From NCBI GenBank assembly GCA_016169945.1, contig JADLSH010000369.1, forward strand, positions 8,085,001 to 8,149,000: DNA of 64,000 bases, given 5' to 3'. The stretch comes from Trachythela sp. YZ-2020 (taxonomy: Eukaryota > Cnidaria > Anthozoa > Malacalcyonacea > Clavulariidae). Below, piece after piece: positions 21,161 to 32,660 of the stretch. The translations under genes and the position numbers were made by a program. Each line of letters opens with the position of its first letter. The first letter of the stretch is position 1. The notes under the pieces were generated by a model that had not been told where the DNA came from, ran no database searches, and worked only from the letters and a program-made list of their open reading frames with translations.

Positions 21161-22679
21161 AGAACTACTCCCCTCCCCCTATTTCAGTGTTGAAATGGTA
21201 CTATCTTTCTGAAAGATACATAACGTGAAACTAGAACCAAGACTGTCTCATTGGCAGTCGAAAACTAACATATGATCTTTGAATTTGACAATGTTATAAC
21301 TCAAAACAACATTGAAATGGGGGGAAGGCGATTTGTCTCAAATATTTTGTGGACGACTGAGTGGATGTCTGTTTTTTTCTGGTGAGTAGTCGAAGATATG
21401 TCTATTTCAGTTATAACTCAATGACGTTCTGTACTTCTGTGATTGATTCGCTAGAGTGCGTCATGCTAAATTTGCTCATACGCTTATGGACCTAGAAGAG
21501 AAGAATATGTTAATCATTAAAACGTTTTGTACAAACCTTATAGTTATATTTATGAAATTGCCAATGGACTGACAACACTTTTCTTTTTCTTAATTAGGGT
21601 CAGACAAATCTTAAATATTTTATTGATTCATTCCGTTTATTTCTTATATTCAATCCTAACTAATAATAACAGTTCGAACTCAAAGTTTGTCCAGATTTTT
21701 GTGCAAATTTGCTTCAGAAAACGCTGAAAATGGTTTTCTGAAGAATAAAAATCTAAAAATCTTCTGGGGGAGGACCCCCAGACGTCCCTTGGTAACTACC
21801 CTTAACATGCGGTCACTTATTACTAGGGGGCGCCAAATTCCCAGTTGGCCTCCCATGACGAATAGTAGCAAACACGCCACTGGACTAGTGATCACCACCA
21901 AACCACAGTATAAAGACGGCCAGTAGGGCCACTCGGCGATGCAACATGTAGCCGGCTTTTTATGCAAAAATATGGAGTTTACTGGCCAGGAAAGTTAGTC
22001 CAGCTTGCTTATTGGCCAGAAAAAGCAATTGACTGGCTGCCAATGCGTAATGAGCGGCCACACAAAATTTCAAATGAGTGGCCCTACTGGTCGTCTCTAT
22101 ACTGTGGCCAAACTTCATTAGTGAGCAGATCCACACTTTGGTGTCTTACAAAGCAACATATTTCTGGGCCGAATGAACTATAGTTATCCCTGAAAATTGG
22201 ATCAGTCTATTTCTCTGGTGAGTCTATTCCTTGATGTTTTGTAATCGCAATTTTAAACATACTGAATGTCAATGAACACTAAATGCAGCAGTAATACGCA
22301 ACGTACTAGTCGAGGACGAGTGTACGTACTCATTACATAACAGTGTTCAAACAGAAAATTCATCGTCGGTATTTTACTACAAATATCCCTAGGACTAAGT
22401 GCAGTCGATCAAACGAGTACATTGTCAAAGATAGTCGATCAAAATGTTGATGAGGTTTGACAATCAGCGCCAACACTCAACATTACAACATTACAATTAA
22501 CGAGACTGACTAGAGTTTCCTCAAATATATCATTGTCCAGTCAAACTGGAGATCAGACAGAATGACAGACGAGGTATATTATTTCTATGGGTGTATATAA
22601 CCAAATGTCAAACATATAAACCTGACAATGGTGTCAATTTCTGTACATAAATTCAAAATTACTGCTTCAGTGATTAAAG
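21161..22679. other. No gene recognised
   Basis: Contains the right outer inverted repeat near 21925-22095 and AT-rich unique-looking sequence. ATGACAGACGAG followed by GTATAT at about 22561 could be a tiny first exon, but nothing supports it. Confidence 0.35.
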
Positions 22680-23250
22680 CACAGGCGGCCCAATCTTGGG
22701 TAGAGTTGTATTTATAGTATACTATATAAAGATTGTATTATGGTAAAAATATGCGATGAAAATATATATTTTAAATAAAATTTACTTGCCTAACTTGTTG
22801 TTTGTGTTCTCCTTTTATCCCTACTTTGTTGAGCTATGAATTCATCGAAAGTTTTTGCTTGATGCCTGCGGTCGACGCCGAATACTTAATAAGAGTTAAA
22901 GGCTAATTATTCCCAGCCCCGGATCCGTCGAGACAAACATGCCAATACGAATATTCTCCCTCTTAAATTGCTTTATTCTCCAAGAAAATTCGCCAGCATG
23001 TAGAACAAACACCGATCTTTTCATATATAACGATACTTTAACATCTCGGGCAATTTTTAAACCAATTTTTGATCAATAGAAATCAAAATCCCAACTCTGT
23101 TGAACTGACAACGACCGAAAATGGACACATCGGCAGCTTGGCCACCTGGCCTCCTCTACCGTTGAGATTTGCAGGGGGGTGCGACGACAACATCTTGATA
23201 TGTAACAAATTGAGGGTTGCTTCGCGTGTGCCTAAAAGATATAAACAAAA

Positions 23251-23290
23251 TCTCGACGTTTCGAGCTAAAGCCCTTCGTCAGGAGAAATT
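23251..23290 (-). ncRNA. Hammerhead ribozyme (type I, Penelope-associated), intact core
   Basis: On the minus strand the order is stem I half TCTC, CTGACGA, stem II GGGC-TTTA-GCTC, GAAA, short stem III ACGT ending at the GTC cleavage site, and stem I half GAGA. This fits the CUGANGA...GAAA...UH hammerhead consensus and the minimal stem III reported for Penelope-like elements. It lies about 270 nt past the GIY-YIG frame. Helix II is 4 bp with one G-U pair, and helix I is 4 bp before mismatches. Confidence 0.75.
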
Positions 23291-23559
23291 AGTAGACATT
23301 ACATCAGCTTTTATAGCAACGCTATAAAAGCTGTCACGTGAACAAAATATTAACCAATGAAAATAAAGTAGTCATAACAATCATAACAAAATAGAATTAA
23401 TATGTAAAGATATAGACTGCGTGCAGGCTTCGGCCCGATTATAGGGTCGAAGGCCTGCGCACAGGCGTTACACTTATCAAAGCGCTATAAATGTCGTACA
23501 AGGGAAGGGAAGAGGGGATATAGAGGAAAGTATATAAGTATTTAAGAGAAAAGAATGAG

Positions 23560-24945
23560 CTAGATGAAGGAGAGGCGCTCATTGATACCATCAGGCTGAA
23601 TGGTGCCAAGTTTAAAAATGAGACGCTTTTCTTGCTTCCGACGGGTATCATTGCCACCAATAATGGGATGAATGGCGCATATTTTCATATCAGAAAAGGA
23701 GTGGTTGGCACTGTTGAAGTGTCTAGCAACCGGTTTGTTGTGCACATTGTTCTTAACATCACGCAAGTGCTCAGTAAACCTATCGCCTAAACGTCTTCCA
23801 GTCTCTCCGATGTAGAGCAAGCCGCATTTGCTACAAGAGATGCAGTAAACGAAGTTGGAGGAGATGCACGTGAAACTGTGCTTGATGACAAACTGAGATT
23901 TTGGAGCCGAAATACAGGTGGCGAGGTTTAAATGCTTACAAGTGTAGCACTTAGCACGACCACAGGAAACAGTGCCAGCTGGTGACACAGAGTCCTGTCG
24001 CAGTGAGCTGTGCACTAGGGTTTCCCGGATGTTTTTACTGTGTCGAAAAGAGACTAGTGGGGTCTCGGAGAAAATGGAAGACGTTGCAGGGTCATTTTTA
24101 AGTAGATTAAAATTCTGGCAAATGATGTCCCTTACTTTAAAATTGTATGGATGAAATGTTAAAACTAAAGGTACTTTTTGATTAGAAATTGCAACCGAAG
24201 GTTCTCTTAAGGTGTCTGAACGGGGTATAAGGGAGGCCTTGTTAAGGGCAGTATCTAAAAGGTGGGAAGGATAGCCACGATTCACAAAAAAGCTTCTCAT
24301 TTCTGAACATTTGGCATCAAAGTCGTCGTCTTCACTGCAGAGGCGACGAAGACGTAAGAATTGAGAGTAAGGGATAGCAGTTTTAGTGTGCTTAGGATGA
24401 CAGGATGAGAAGAGAAGATAGCTGTGGGGTCAGTAGGCTTGTAAAGACAGATGTGCTCAGCCTATTACCATGATAGAAATGAGAATGTCTAGGAATGATA
24501 CACTGGTCTCACTGATCTCCCATGTGAACTGAAGTGCTGGATGGAAATCATTAACAAAGTTAATGAAGCAATTCAGATCAGCACGCGAGCATGATGCAGT
24601 GCCTAAGCAATCATCAATGAACCGGCGATAGAAGTCAGGTGAGGGACCAGTGTATTGTTCGAAGATTTGTTTTTCCACATAACCAACAAACAAATTGGCA
24701 TAGTTGGGTCCCATTTTGGTACCCATGGCCACACCACTTATTTGTTGGTAATGCTCACCATCAAACGAGAAACTGTTCAAGGTGAGCACTAACTCTGCCA
24801 AGCGCACCAAGGTGGTGGTAGATGGATCCTGAATTACCCTTTGGTCTAAAAAGTATTTTAGTGCTTGAAGGCCGTCTTGATGCGGGATGACAGTGTAAAG
24901 TGATTTGACATCCATGGTGGAAAAACAAATCTTCGAACAATACAC
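23560..24945 (-). pseudogene. Penelope-like element RT and GIY-YIG endonuclease, left copy
   Basis: Penelope-like elements copy themselves with a telomerase-like reverse transcriptase fused to a GIY-YIG nuclease. On the minus strand this copy shows FSTMDVKSLYTVIPHQDG (motif A), GVAMGTKMGPNYANLFVGYV (motif B), YRRFIDDCLGTAS (motif C, IDD), then after a frameshift near 24300-24457 a Cys-rich linker (CKHLNLATC, CISCSKC) and LLYIGETGRRLGDRFTEHL (GIY-YIG). The upstream RT part is missing. The first about ten codons (24920-24945) come from the opposite arm. Confidence 0.9.
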
Positions 24946-26030
24946 TGGTCCCTCACCTGACTTCTATCGCCGGTTCATTGATGATTGCTTAGGCACTGCA
25001 TCATGCTCGCGTGCTGATCTGAATTGCTTCATTAACTTTGTTAATGATTTCCATCCAGCACTTCAGTTCACATGGGAGATCAGTGAGACCAGTGTATCAT
25101 TCCTAGACATTCTCATTTCTATCAATGGTAGTAGGCTGAGCACATCTGTCTTTTACAAGCCTACTGACTCCCACAGCTATCTTCTTTTCTCATCCTGTCC
25201 TGATCCTAAGCACACTAAAACTGCTATCCCTTACTCTCAATTCTTACGTCTTCGTCGCCTCTGCAGTGAAGACGACGACTTTGATGCCAAATGTTCAGAA
25301 ATGAGAAATCGTGGTTATCTTTCCCACCTTTTAGATACTGCCCTTAACAAGGCCTCCCTTATACCCCGTTCAGACACCTTAAGAGAACCTTCGGTTGCAA
25401 TTTCTAATCAAAAAGTACCTTTAGTTTTAACATTTCATCCATACAATTTTAAAGTAAGGGACATCATTTGCCGGAATTTTAATCTACTTAAAAATGACCC
25501 TGCAACGTCTTCCATTTTCTCCGAGACCCCACTAGTCTCTTTTCGACACAGTAAAAACATCCGGGAAACCCTAGTGCACAGCTCACTGCGACAGGACTCT
25601 GTGTCACCAGCTGGCACTGTTTCCTGTGGTCGTGCTAAGTGCTACACTTGTAAGCATTTAAACCTCGCCACCTGTATTTCGGCTCCAAAATCTCAGTTTA
25701 TATATCATCAAGCACAGTTTCACGTGCATCTCCTCCAACCTCGTTTACTGCATCCCTTGTAGCAAATGTGGCTTGCTCTACGTCGGAGAGACTGGAAGAC
25801 GTTTAGGCGATAGGTTTGCTGAGCACTTGCGTGATGTTAAGAACAATGTGCACAACAAACCGGTTGCTAGGCACTTCAACAGTGCCAACCACTCCTTTTC
25901 TGATATGAAAATATGCGCCATTCATCCCATTATTGGTGGCAATGATACCCGTCGGAAGCAAGAAAAGCGTCTCATTTTAAACTTGGCACCATTCAGCCTG
26001 ATGGTATCAATGAGCGCCTCCTTCATCTAG
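24917..26030 (+). pseudogene. Penelope-like element RT and GIY-YIG endonuclease, right copy
   Basis: It starts at VEKQIFEQYTGPSPDFYRRF, shorter than the left copy because motifs A and B are absent. It continues through IDDCLGTAS and the Cys-rich linker. A 4-bp TATA-type insertion near 25696 shifts the frame before the nuclease, which reads LYVGETGRRLGDRFAEHL at about 25775. The two copies carry different lesions, so neither can make a full protein. Confidence 0.9.
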
Positions 26031-26293
26031 CTCATTCTTTTCTCTTAAATACTTCTTATATACTTTCTCTATATCCCTCTTCCCTTTTGTACGACATTTA
26101 TAGCGCTTTGATAAGTGTAACGCCTGTGCGCAGGCCTTCGACCCTATAATCGGGCCGAAGCCTGCACGCAGTCTATATCTTTACATATTAATTCTATTTT
26201 GTTATTGTTATGACTACTTTATTTTCATTGGTTAATATTTTGTTCACGTGACAGCTTTTATAGCGTTGCTATAAAAGCTGATGTAATGTCTAC

Positions 26294-26337
26294 TAATTTC
26301 TCCGGACGAAGGGCTTTAGCTCGAAACGTCGAGATTT
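26294..26337 (+). ncRNA. Hammerhead ribozyme, right arm, core mutated
   Basis: Mirror copy of the left ribozyme with all stems preserved, but the conserved CTGACGA is CGGACGA. The invariant core U4 is thus replaced by G, which from known hammerhead biochemistry should abolish or strongly reduce self-cleavage. Confidence 0.65.
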
Positions 26338-26896
26338 TGTTTATATCTTTTAGGCACACGCGAAGCAACCTTAATTTGTTACATATCAAGATGTTGTCGT
26401 CGCACCCAGGTAGAGGAGGCCAGGTGGCCAAGCTGCCGATGTGTCCATTTTCGGTCGTTGTCAGTTCAACAGAGTTGGGATTTTGAATTCTATTGATCAA
26501 AAATTGGTTTAAAATTGCCCGAGATGTTAAAGTATCGTTATATATGAAAAGATCGGTGTTTGTTCTACATGCTGGCGAATTTTCTTGGAGAATAAAACAA
26601 TTTAAGAGGAGAATATTCGTATTGGCATGTTTGTCTCGACGGATCCGGGGCTGGGAATAATTAGCCTTTAACTCTTATTAAGTATTCGGCGTCGACCAGG
26701 CATCAGCAAAAACTTTCGATGAATTCATAGCTCAACAAAGTAGGGATAAAAGGAGAACACAAACAACTTTACAAGTTAGGCAAGTAAATTTTATTTAAAA
26801 TATATATTTTCATCGCATATTTTTACCATAATACAATCTTTATATAGTATACTATAAATACAACTCTACCCAAGATTGGGCCGCCTGTGATTAAAG

Positions 26897-27694
26897 ATTA
26901 GTAATCAGGAGTGAATTAAACTTCAAGTTATCATTCCAATCCCGCATTCAGTTAATATATTGTTTCAAGGGGATGTTAACTTGAAAAACACTGTATACCC
27001 GCTTTGGTAACACCTTAGTCTGATAGTGGCGTAGCTACCGGTCATGCTTGTCATGCCCAGCATGACTAAAAACTTTCACAAAATTGAGAATTGTTTTCCA
27101 AGTTCCGCCTTCAAGGGGCCTCGCGCTTTAGGCCGGAAAGAAAAATAGAATATTCTCAAACTTTATTAAGAAAAAGTGACAGACCAATTACCAATAGTGA
27201 ATGTTATAATATCAGATACGTTACTGTCATTATATCTTTCAAATTAAGATTGCAATTCAACCATATATACTTAAAACGGGTTAATTTTTTTCCGGTTATA
27301 GAGCAGTTGGAAAAAGCCAAAGGGGCCCCGCGCGAAAAAAATGCCACGGGCACGCGCTGCCTTAATCCGGCTCTGAACTCACCTCATCTCATACATGGTT
27401 ATTTTTTATTCAGTATAAAAGCACATGTTTTTTATGTTATACTACACTTTCCAATTTCACGTGCAACTTGTATTCAGTGAAATGAAATTGCCGAGGCAAG
27501 TTGCAAGGCAAGTTAAGACACTTAAGATTATTCTACTAATGCCGTGTTCAAACTATGAGCATTGGAGTGGAGCAGGTTCAGGCTATGCCCAAGTCAGCGT
27601 TTCCTTTTTGTAATCATGTTCTCAGTTTGTGCAATTTTTTAATGTTTAATAATTGTATTTCAGGTTATTTTCCAATGGAAAAGAGTGTTAAAGA
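26897..27694. other. Upstream region of the transporter gene
   Basis: No protein exon is seen. A pyrimidine tract with TTTCAG at about 27663 precedes the transporter ATG by about 30 nt, suggesting a 5' untranslated intron. An ATG at 27675 starts a 14-codon upstream frame that overlaps the main start codon and ends at 27719. Confidence 0.45.
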
Positions 27695-28960
27695 ATGGAA
27701 TCAAAAACAACGAATTTAAAATTGAGCATCTTAATCTTCTTTTGTATATATTTCTTTATTTCTGGTGCGGATGGTTACATTATTTTACCAACAGCCTGGT
27801 ACTATATTCGTAGTCTTGGACTTTCAAAGAGTTTCTATGGCGCTGTTCTGGCTGCCCAATCCTTGGGATTTATACTATTTACTCCTGTTGTTGGTAAACT
27901 TACAGATAAAACACGAAGGGTAAAATTAATCCTACTTGTTTGTGTTTTGGTTAAAGTGACCGCAAATTTAGTTTACGCCATTCCAGTGTCTGGCTACTGT
28001 CCACTTGTGGGGTGTTTTTTCTCCGGGGCAGCAAATGCTGCTTATGCTGGAATGTACGGTGAGATAGTAAGACACACGATGAATGAACATCGATCAAAAC
28101 TGTTCATACTGATGGATTCTATGTTCACTTTTGGTGCAACTTGCGGGCCAGTTTTTGGAGGCTTGGTTACGTTTAATGCAAATATCCTTGGTTGGAATAT
28201 CAATGATGGTAATTCCCCAGGGATTGTTTTAGCAGCTATTTGGTCCGTGCTCCTGTGTTTACTCATTTTTCTACCATCTGATTTTGCGACAGACGAAATA
28301 TGTCGTTCCGATGAAGTCGGTGTACTTGGTGATTACGTCAAACCTGTTACTCTGAAAAACAGTTTCAATTCGACAGTATGGTGTTTGTTCTATCTAAGCT
28401 TTTCAAACACTCTTGTGGTAGCCACCTCTTCCGGAGTTATTCAACTTTTAACTATGGAATTGTTCCACTTAAAACTTATACATGTGAAGTTTTTATTTGG
28501 TGTTGGAATGATGTTTGTGTTTTTGGTAAATTTAGCAGCTTATATTGCGACAACGCACTACAGTGAACGCGTTATATTGGCATTCACCTTCATTTTACCA
28601 ATACCTTCAATGCTTCTTTTATGTACTTATGCGTTTCTATGGACAAATGTTCCATTTTCAATGAGTTATAGTCTCGTCATTTGTATTTGTTTTGGATTGC
28701 CACAAGTATGTTTTGCATTTGCTGGTTCCCTGCTATCCAAGATCACACCTTTACAACATGCTGGCACTATTCAAAGTTTTGCAATGGTCGACCTTTTTGT
28801 TGCAGCATTAGTGGGACGTGGGATATCAGGACTCGTGTTTGCTCAAACAAGGCTTATTGTATACAGTATTTCTCTTGTGTTACTATGGTCAGTTGGTATC
28901 GCTTGGCTTGGCTTCGTGTTCTATCGTTTGCCTGATCATGGAAACATTAGGCTGCCGTAG
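27695..28960 (+). CDS. Major facilitator superfamily transporter, MFSD8-like
   Basis: A 421-codon intact frame in one exon with about twelve hydrophobic segments, the size of a minimal 12-helix carrier. The N-terminal half has ISGADGYIILPTAWYYI, LAAQSLGFILFTPVVGKLT followed by DKTRR at residues 67-75 (the loop 2-3 motif GxLxDxxxRR), and GAANAAYAGMYGEIVR. A hydrophilic loop at about 195-220 separates the two halves. The pattern resembles MFSD8/CLN7-type lysosomal carriers, but the substrate is unknown. The start is chosen because it is the first ATG of the long frame; a short upstream frame at 27675-27719 overlaps it. The coding part is intronless, with a probable intron in the leader. AATAAA at 29471-29476 may end the transcript. 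Confidence 0.8.
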   Translation: MESKTTNLKLSILIFFCIYFFISGADGYIILPTAWYYIRSLGLSKSFYGAVLAAQSLGFILFTPVVGKLTDKTRRVKLILLVCVLVKVTANLVYAIPVSGYCPLVGCFFSGAANAAYAGMYGEIVRHTMNEHRSKLFILMDSMFTFGATCGPVFGGLVTFNANILGWNINDGNSPGIVLAAIWSVLLCLLIFLPSDFATDEICRSDEVGVLGDYVKPVTLKNSFNSTVWCLFYLSFSNTLVVATSSGVIQLLTMELFHLKLIHVKFLFGVGMMFVFLVNLAAYIATTHYSERVILAFTFILPIPSMLLLCTYAFLWTNVPFSMSYSLVICICFGLPQVCFAFAGSLLSKITPLQHAGTIQSFAMVDLFVAALVGRGISGLVFAQTRLIVYSISLVLLWSVGIAWLGFVFYRLPDHGNIRLP

Positions 28961-29470
28961 AGACGCGGGAATGTATTGTTTAGAAATGAGGCCAAAATTC
29001 CGTTTTTGCATGGTCTTTGGGTTTCACTACTCCATCTTTCTTCAGAATTTAGGAGGCGCTTTTTTCCAGAAATGTGCGAGAATTCTATTAAGTGATTATA
29101 ATGATTTTCATCTTTTAGTATTCAACTTAGTAAAGTTTCTATTACGTACTTTTAAGTACTCGAGTTTGCATGAATATATTAATTGATGACGTGCACGCTG
29201 ATCAGAATATTTTTAGCTAGAGCTTCTGAATGTTTTATGAAGTTGTCTGTGTATCTGGTGTGGTATTAAATCTGAAAGGAAAATGCATAATTCTGTCTTA
29301 ACTTTACTTGCATTTCTTGTATATATTTTTGTAAATTTGCAATATTAAACACATTCTTGGTTTCTATAGATTTGTGTGTTGTGGTGTGACGTACACAGAA
29401 AATGGATATTTGTTGAGATATTAAACACCAAATTTCATAGGAACAAGACCCCCCCCTCCCCCATTGAAAC

Positions 29471-29476
29471 AATAAA
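29471..29476 (+). terminator. Possible polyadenylation signal of the transporter gene
   Basis: AATAAA about 510 nt past the stop, in a gene-free stretch before the pogo/Tigger-like element. The alternatives nearby are weaker ATTAAA variants. Confidence 0.3.
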
Positions 29477-29556
29477 TGGCAATACTATAGACCGATTGCA
29501 TAGTAAACGGGATGGGAGTGAGGTGCACGCGTGGGGAGGGTGTACACAATAATATA

Positions 29557-30175
29557 CAGTCAACTCTCGTTATAGCGGACACCCTGGGTACCGTCATTTA
29601 GTGTCCGTAATAGCGAGAGTCCGCAATAGCGGGGTGCGATGAAAATATACCAATTTTAGGTTGTAAAATGTCACAATGCATTACTCCATTTTGTTTATAA
29701 TGTCCAGTTTATTTCACTTCTAGTTGAGGTTTACTGTGATATATGAGTGCAAAGTACAAGTCAAAGTAAAATGCCTCTTTAGTGTAAATAAAGCGGGAAA
29801 AGATCGGAACATTCTATATTTTTCTGTTTGTCAGTTTTGTCGACAGAAATGATGACGCACGGAATCTTCAAAGTACTTCCGCTGATAAATAGAAACAGTA
29901 AAATACGTCACTGTATAAATTAAAAGTCTTTCACTTTTAATATTGTGTCCAGAGAGAAATACGTCCAAGGTGTCCGTTGTAACGAGAGTAGAACAATAAA
30001 AATGTTTGTTGGAGACCACATGAAGTGTCCGCAATGCCGTAATAGCGAGAGTCCGTAATAGCGGGGTGTCCGCAATAGCGGGGTGTCTGCAATAGCGGAG
30101 TGTTCATAATAGCGGGGTGTCCGCAATAGCGGGGTGTCCGTAGTAGCGGGGTGTCCGCAAGGCGAGAGTTGACTG
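29557..30175. mobile_element. pogo/Tigger-like non-autonomous element
   Basis: CAGTCAACTCTCGTTATAGC at the left and CGAGAGTTGACTG at the right are terminal inverted repeats of pogo/Tigger style, with TA on the left. Next to both ends run ~17-bp units of GTCCGCAATAGCGGGGT type, about seven at the right (30005-30160) and three at the left (29600-29640). There is no transposase frame. Confidence 0.7.
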
Positions 30176-30589
30176 CAGTAGACCTAACAAAATATGATAG
30201 CTACAGATTGGACGATCAATTAAAAAGGTATATTAAGGTAAAATTCAAACAGATTTTCGTTGTGCATGCAACGAGATTCCATTAGTGATCAGTGTATGCA
30301 TATGTACTATATACAGAAAATTTTGAATCTGCTTCACTGTTCTCAAATCGAACATATCGATCGGAGGTAGTAATTGAGTAACTGCTCGTGTTGGACATCG
30401 TTAAAATTGTGGGTGGCAAATTAGGGGGGGTCTTGATCCCGTTTCACGCACAGATTTTTCGTAATTTCACGCGTCACGCATCTGCTCAGGTCAGTATCAC
30501 GTATTACAAATTTGACCAAGAGAAAACATGCATAGGTTTCTACTGGACACAAACTTCTGTTAAAATTATTGTTACACAAAAAGGAAGGT

Positions 30590-32660
30590 AAACAAATCGG
30601 TAGGCTCCATAATAAATCCTGATAATGGTAAAAAAACGAACTGTCCTTCTGAAATTGCGCAGGTTTTTGTTGAATACTTTTCGTCTGTTTTTCAAGATAA
30701 ACCCTATTGGTCGCTCACAATGGACTGCTACTTCACTCTTCCGGAAGTAGTTCGAATTAGTGACGTGGAGATTAAGGATGAAGATGTTAAACGGTTGATA
30801 TCAGACTTGAATATCCATAAAGCTGCTGGGTGAAATTCACCCTAAAATACTCAGATTGCTGGGTGAAAGCCCACAATTTATTAATGCTGTGGCTGAAATT
30901 TTTCGGTCGTGTGCGAAGCTTCAGAAAATACCATTGGCAATCATTATAGCACTACACAAGAAGCAAGCCCGTTGCTGAGGGGGGGCCTGGGGGGGCAGTG
31001 CCCCCCATCCGGAAATAAAATTGAAATCATGCCCCCCCCCCCCCCAAACACTAGAAAGTTGATTTTCTATCTTTATTTTAAAGGTTTAAGAAATAAAGGA
31101 CAAATCTAATATTCTTCACGGTCTAGAACGTATTTTTACCAAATTTGTCAGCAGTGCCCCCCTAGAAATTGAGAGCCAGCTACGGGCTTGACAAGAAGGA
31201 ATCATTGTTGGATGCAGCAAATTACCGACCAGTATCATTGACATGTATATTATGTAAGCTATATGAGAAACTTTTGCATAGACATATGCTTGGTTATGTT
31301 GCCAAACATGTGACCCTTAGTCAACATGGTTTTGTGAAAGGACGATCTTGTTTATGCAACTTGTTGGAAACATTGGACGAAGTATCTGAGATTTTGGAAG
31401 GAGGAGATCAAGTAGATTTGATTTATTTGGATTTTAAAAAAGCGTTTGATACTGTACCTCACAACAGACTACTTGTTAAATTGGGGACATTTGGAATAAC
31501 CGGAAATACGTTAAAAATTATTGAAGATTTCATATCAGATAGATGGATGGCTGTTCGTGTGGGAAAAAGTATTTCATCGTGGAAAAAAGTTACTTCAGGA
31601 GTTCCCCAGGGATCTGTGTTGGGGCCGTTATTGTTTCTGTTCTTTATAAACGACCTTCCAGATTCTGTGCAAACGCCTACAAAGTTATTTGCCGACGATG
31701 TGAAGCTTATAGGGAATGCGAGCAAACCTGACGAAATCCAAAATGATTTAAATAAGCTCACTGTTTGGGAGAACAAGTGGTCAATGAAGTTTAATGCCGA
31801 TAAATGTTACTCATGCACATGGGTAAAGTGAATGTGAAGTATACATATTTTCTAAACGGCAATAGTCTGTTGAGCAGGAATCTGACCTTGGTGTGACAAT
31901 GTCTCACAATGGTGGATGGGATGTACAAATAGAAAAAGCAGTAGGAACAGCAAATCGTACAATCGCGTGGGTTCTTCGAAATACAGTCTCACGTTCAAAG
32001 TCTGTTTTGCTTCCAATATATGAATCGTTGATTCGACCTCATTTAGAATATTGTGTACAGGTGTGGTCACCCACATTACGGAGAGGGAATTGTGCCGCTC
32101 AGATTATGAACTTAGAAAATGCCAGAGGCGGTTCACCAAACGAATCACGGGGTTGGAGGAATTAACATACCAAAATAGACTGCAAAACTGGGATTAACAA
32201 CATTATTAGAGCGTAGGGCTCGGGGCGATTTAATTGAGACATATGAAATTAAGCGTGCATTCGTAGATTATGGCTATAATATGTTTCGGAGTTCCAGATC
32301 CGAAAGAAATTTACTGCATACCTCAAACTTTTCGTCTAATAAAAAATGGATATTTTTAGAAGTAGAGTTATTAGATATTGGAACATGTTTCCCATTGAAG
32401 TTAAAGAGGCGGGAACAGTAAACGATTTTAAAGCGAAGTTGGAGCGCTATAAGCAGGATGAAATAAATAAGGGCAACATAAGCGGTTTTTGGGAATTGTC
32501 ACAGGAAATTTTAGGCGCTTATAATCAAATATATAATAGATTTTTAATAAGATGGAACATCTTAAATTTTTATATACTTTTACGATTGAAAAGAAAACTA
32601 TTGTAATTTTTATTTTGAGATGCCCAAGGAGGCATTATTATTAAAATTAAATTAAATTAA
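30590..32660 (+). mobile_element. CR1/L2-like non-LTR retrotransposon, RT part, broken
   Basis: A 5'-truncated copy. The segment 30600-30960 encodes the pre-RT linker (EIAQVFVEYFSSVFQD, HKAAG). 31190-31831 encodes NYRPVSLTCILCKLYEKLLH, YLDFKKAFDTVPHNRLL (motif A), SGVPQGSVLGPLLF (motif B) and LFADDVKLIG (motif C). 31893-32165 and 32346-32606 hold the C-terminal tail (LIRPHLEYCVQVWSP, RVIRYWNMFP) in shifted frames. An ATTAAA-rich tail at 32630-32660 is a typical 3' end. A hAT-like MITE interrupts it at 30964-31190. Confidence 0.85.
30964..31190. mobile_element. 227-bp hAT-like MITE inside the retrotransposon
   Basis: Terminal CAAGCCCGTTGCTG and CAGCTACGGGCTTG are inverted repeats. A perfect 8-bp duplication ACAAGAAG lies at 30956-30963 and 31191-31198, as expected for hAT elements. 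The interruption falls within the RT frame (LHKK before, KESLL after). C- and G-runs occur inside. Confidence 0.85.

Larger units (their letters stand above)
18160..22095. repeat. Outer inverted repeats framing the mirrored minisatellite palindrome
   Basis: GGCCAGTCAATTGCTTTTTC followed by TGGCCAAT at about 18200 is answered by the inverse at about 22020, with further matching of AGCAAGCT/AGCAGGCT, CCAGTAAACT and GAGTGGCCCT blocks. The arms are about 170 bp, clearly diverged and about 3.6 kb apart. They may be the termini of a larger transposon into which the 19109-21160 palindrome was inserted. Confidence 0.45.
22680..26889. mobile_element. 4.2-kb palindromic transposon containing an inverted Penelope-like dimer
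   Basis: The left arm 22680-24678 and right arm 24917-26889 are inverted copies around a 238-bp unique centre. Termini read CACAGGCGGCCCAAT and ATTGGGCCGCCTGTG and are flanked by a perfect 7-bp duplication, ATTAAAG (22673-22679 and 26890-26896). The same termini and a 7-bp duplication mark the 536-bp palindrome at 37743-38278. Each arm contains a 5'-truncated Penelope-like coding region pointing outward, followed by a hammerhead motif. The arms have diverged by a few substitutions and indels, including different frameshifts. Confidence 0.9.
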
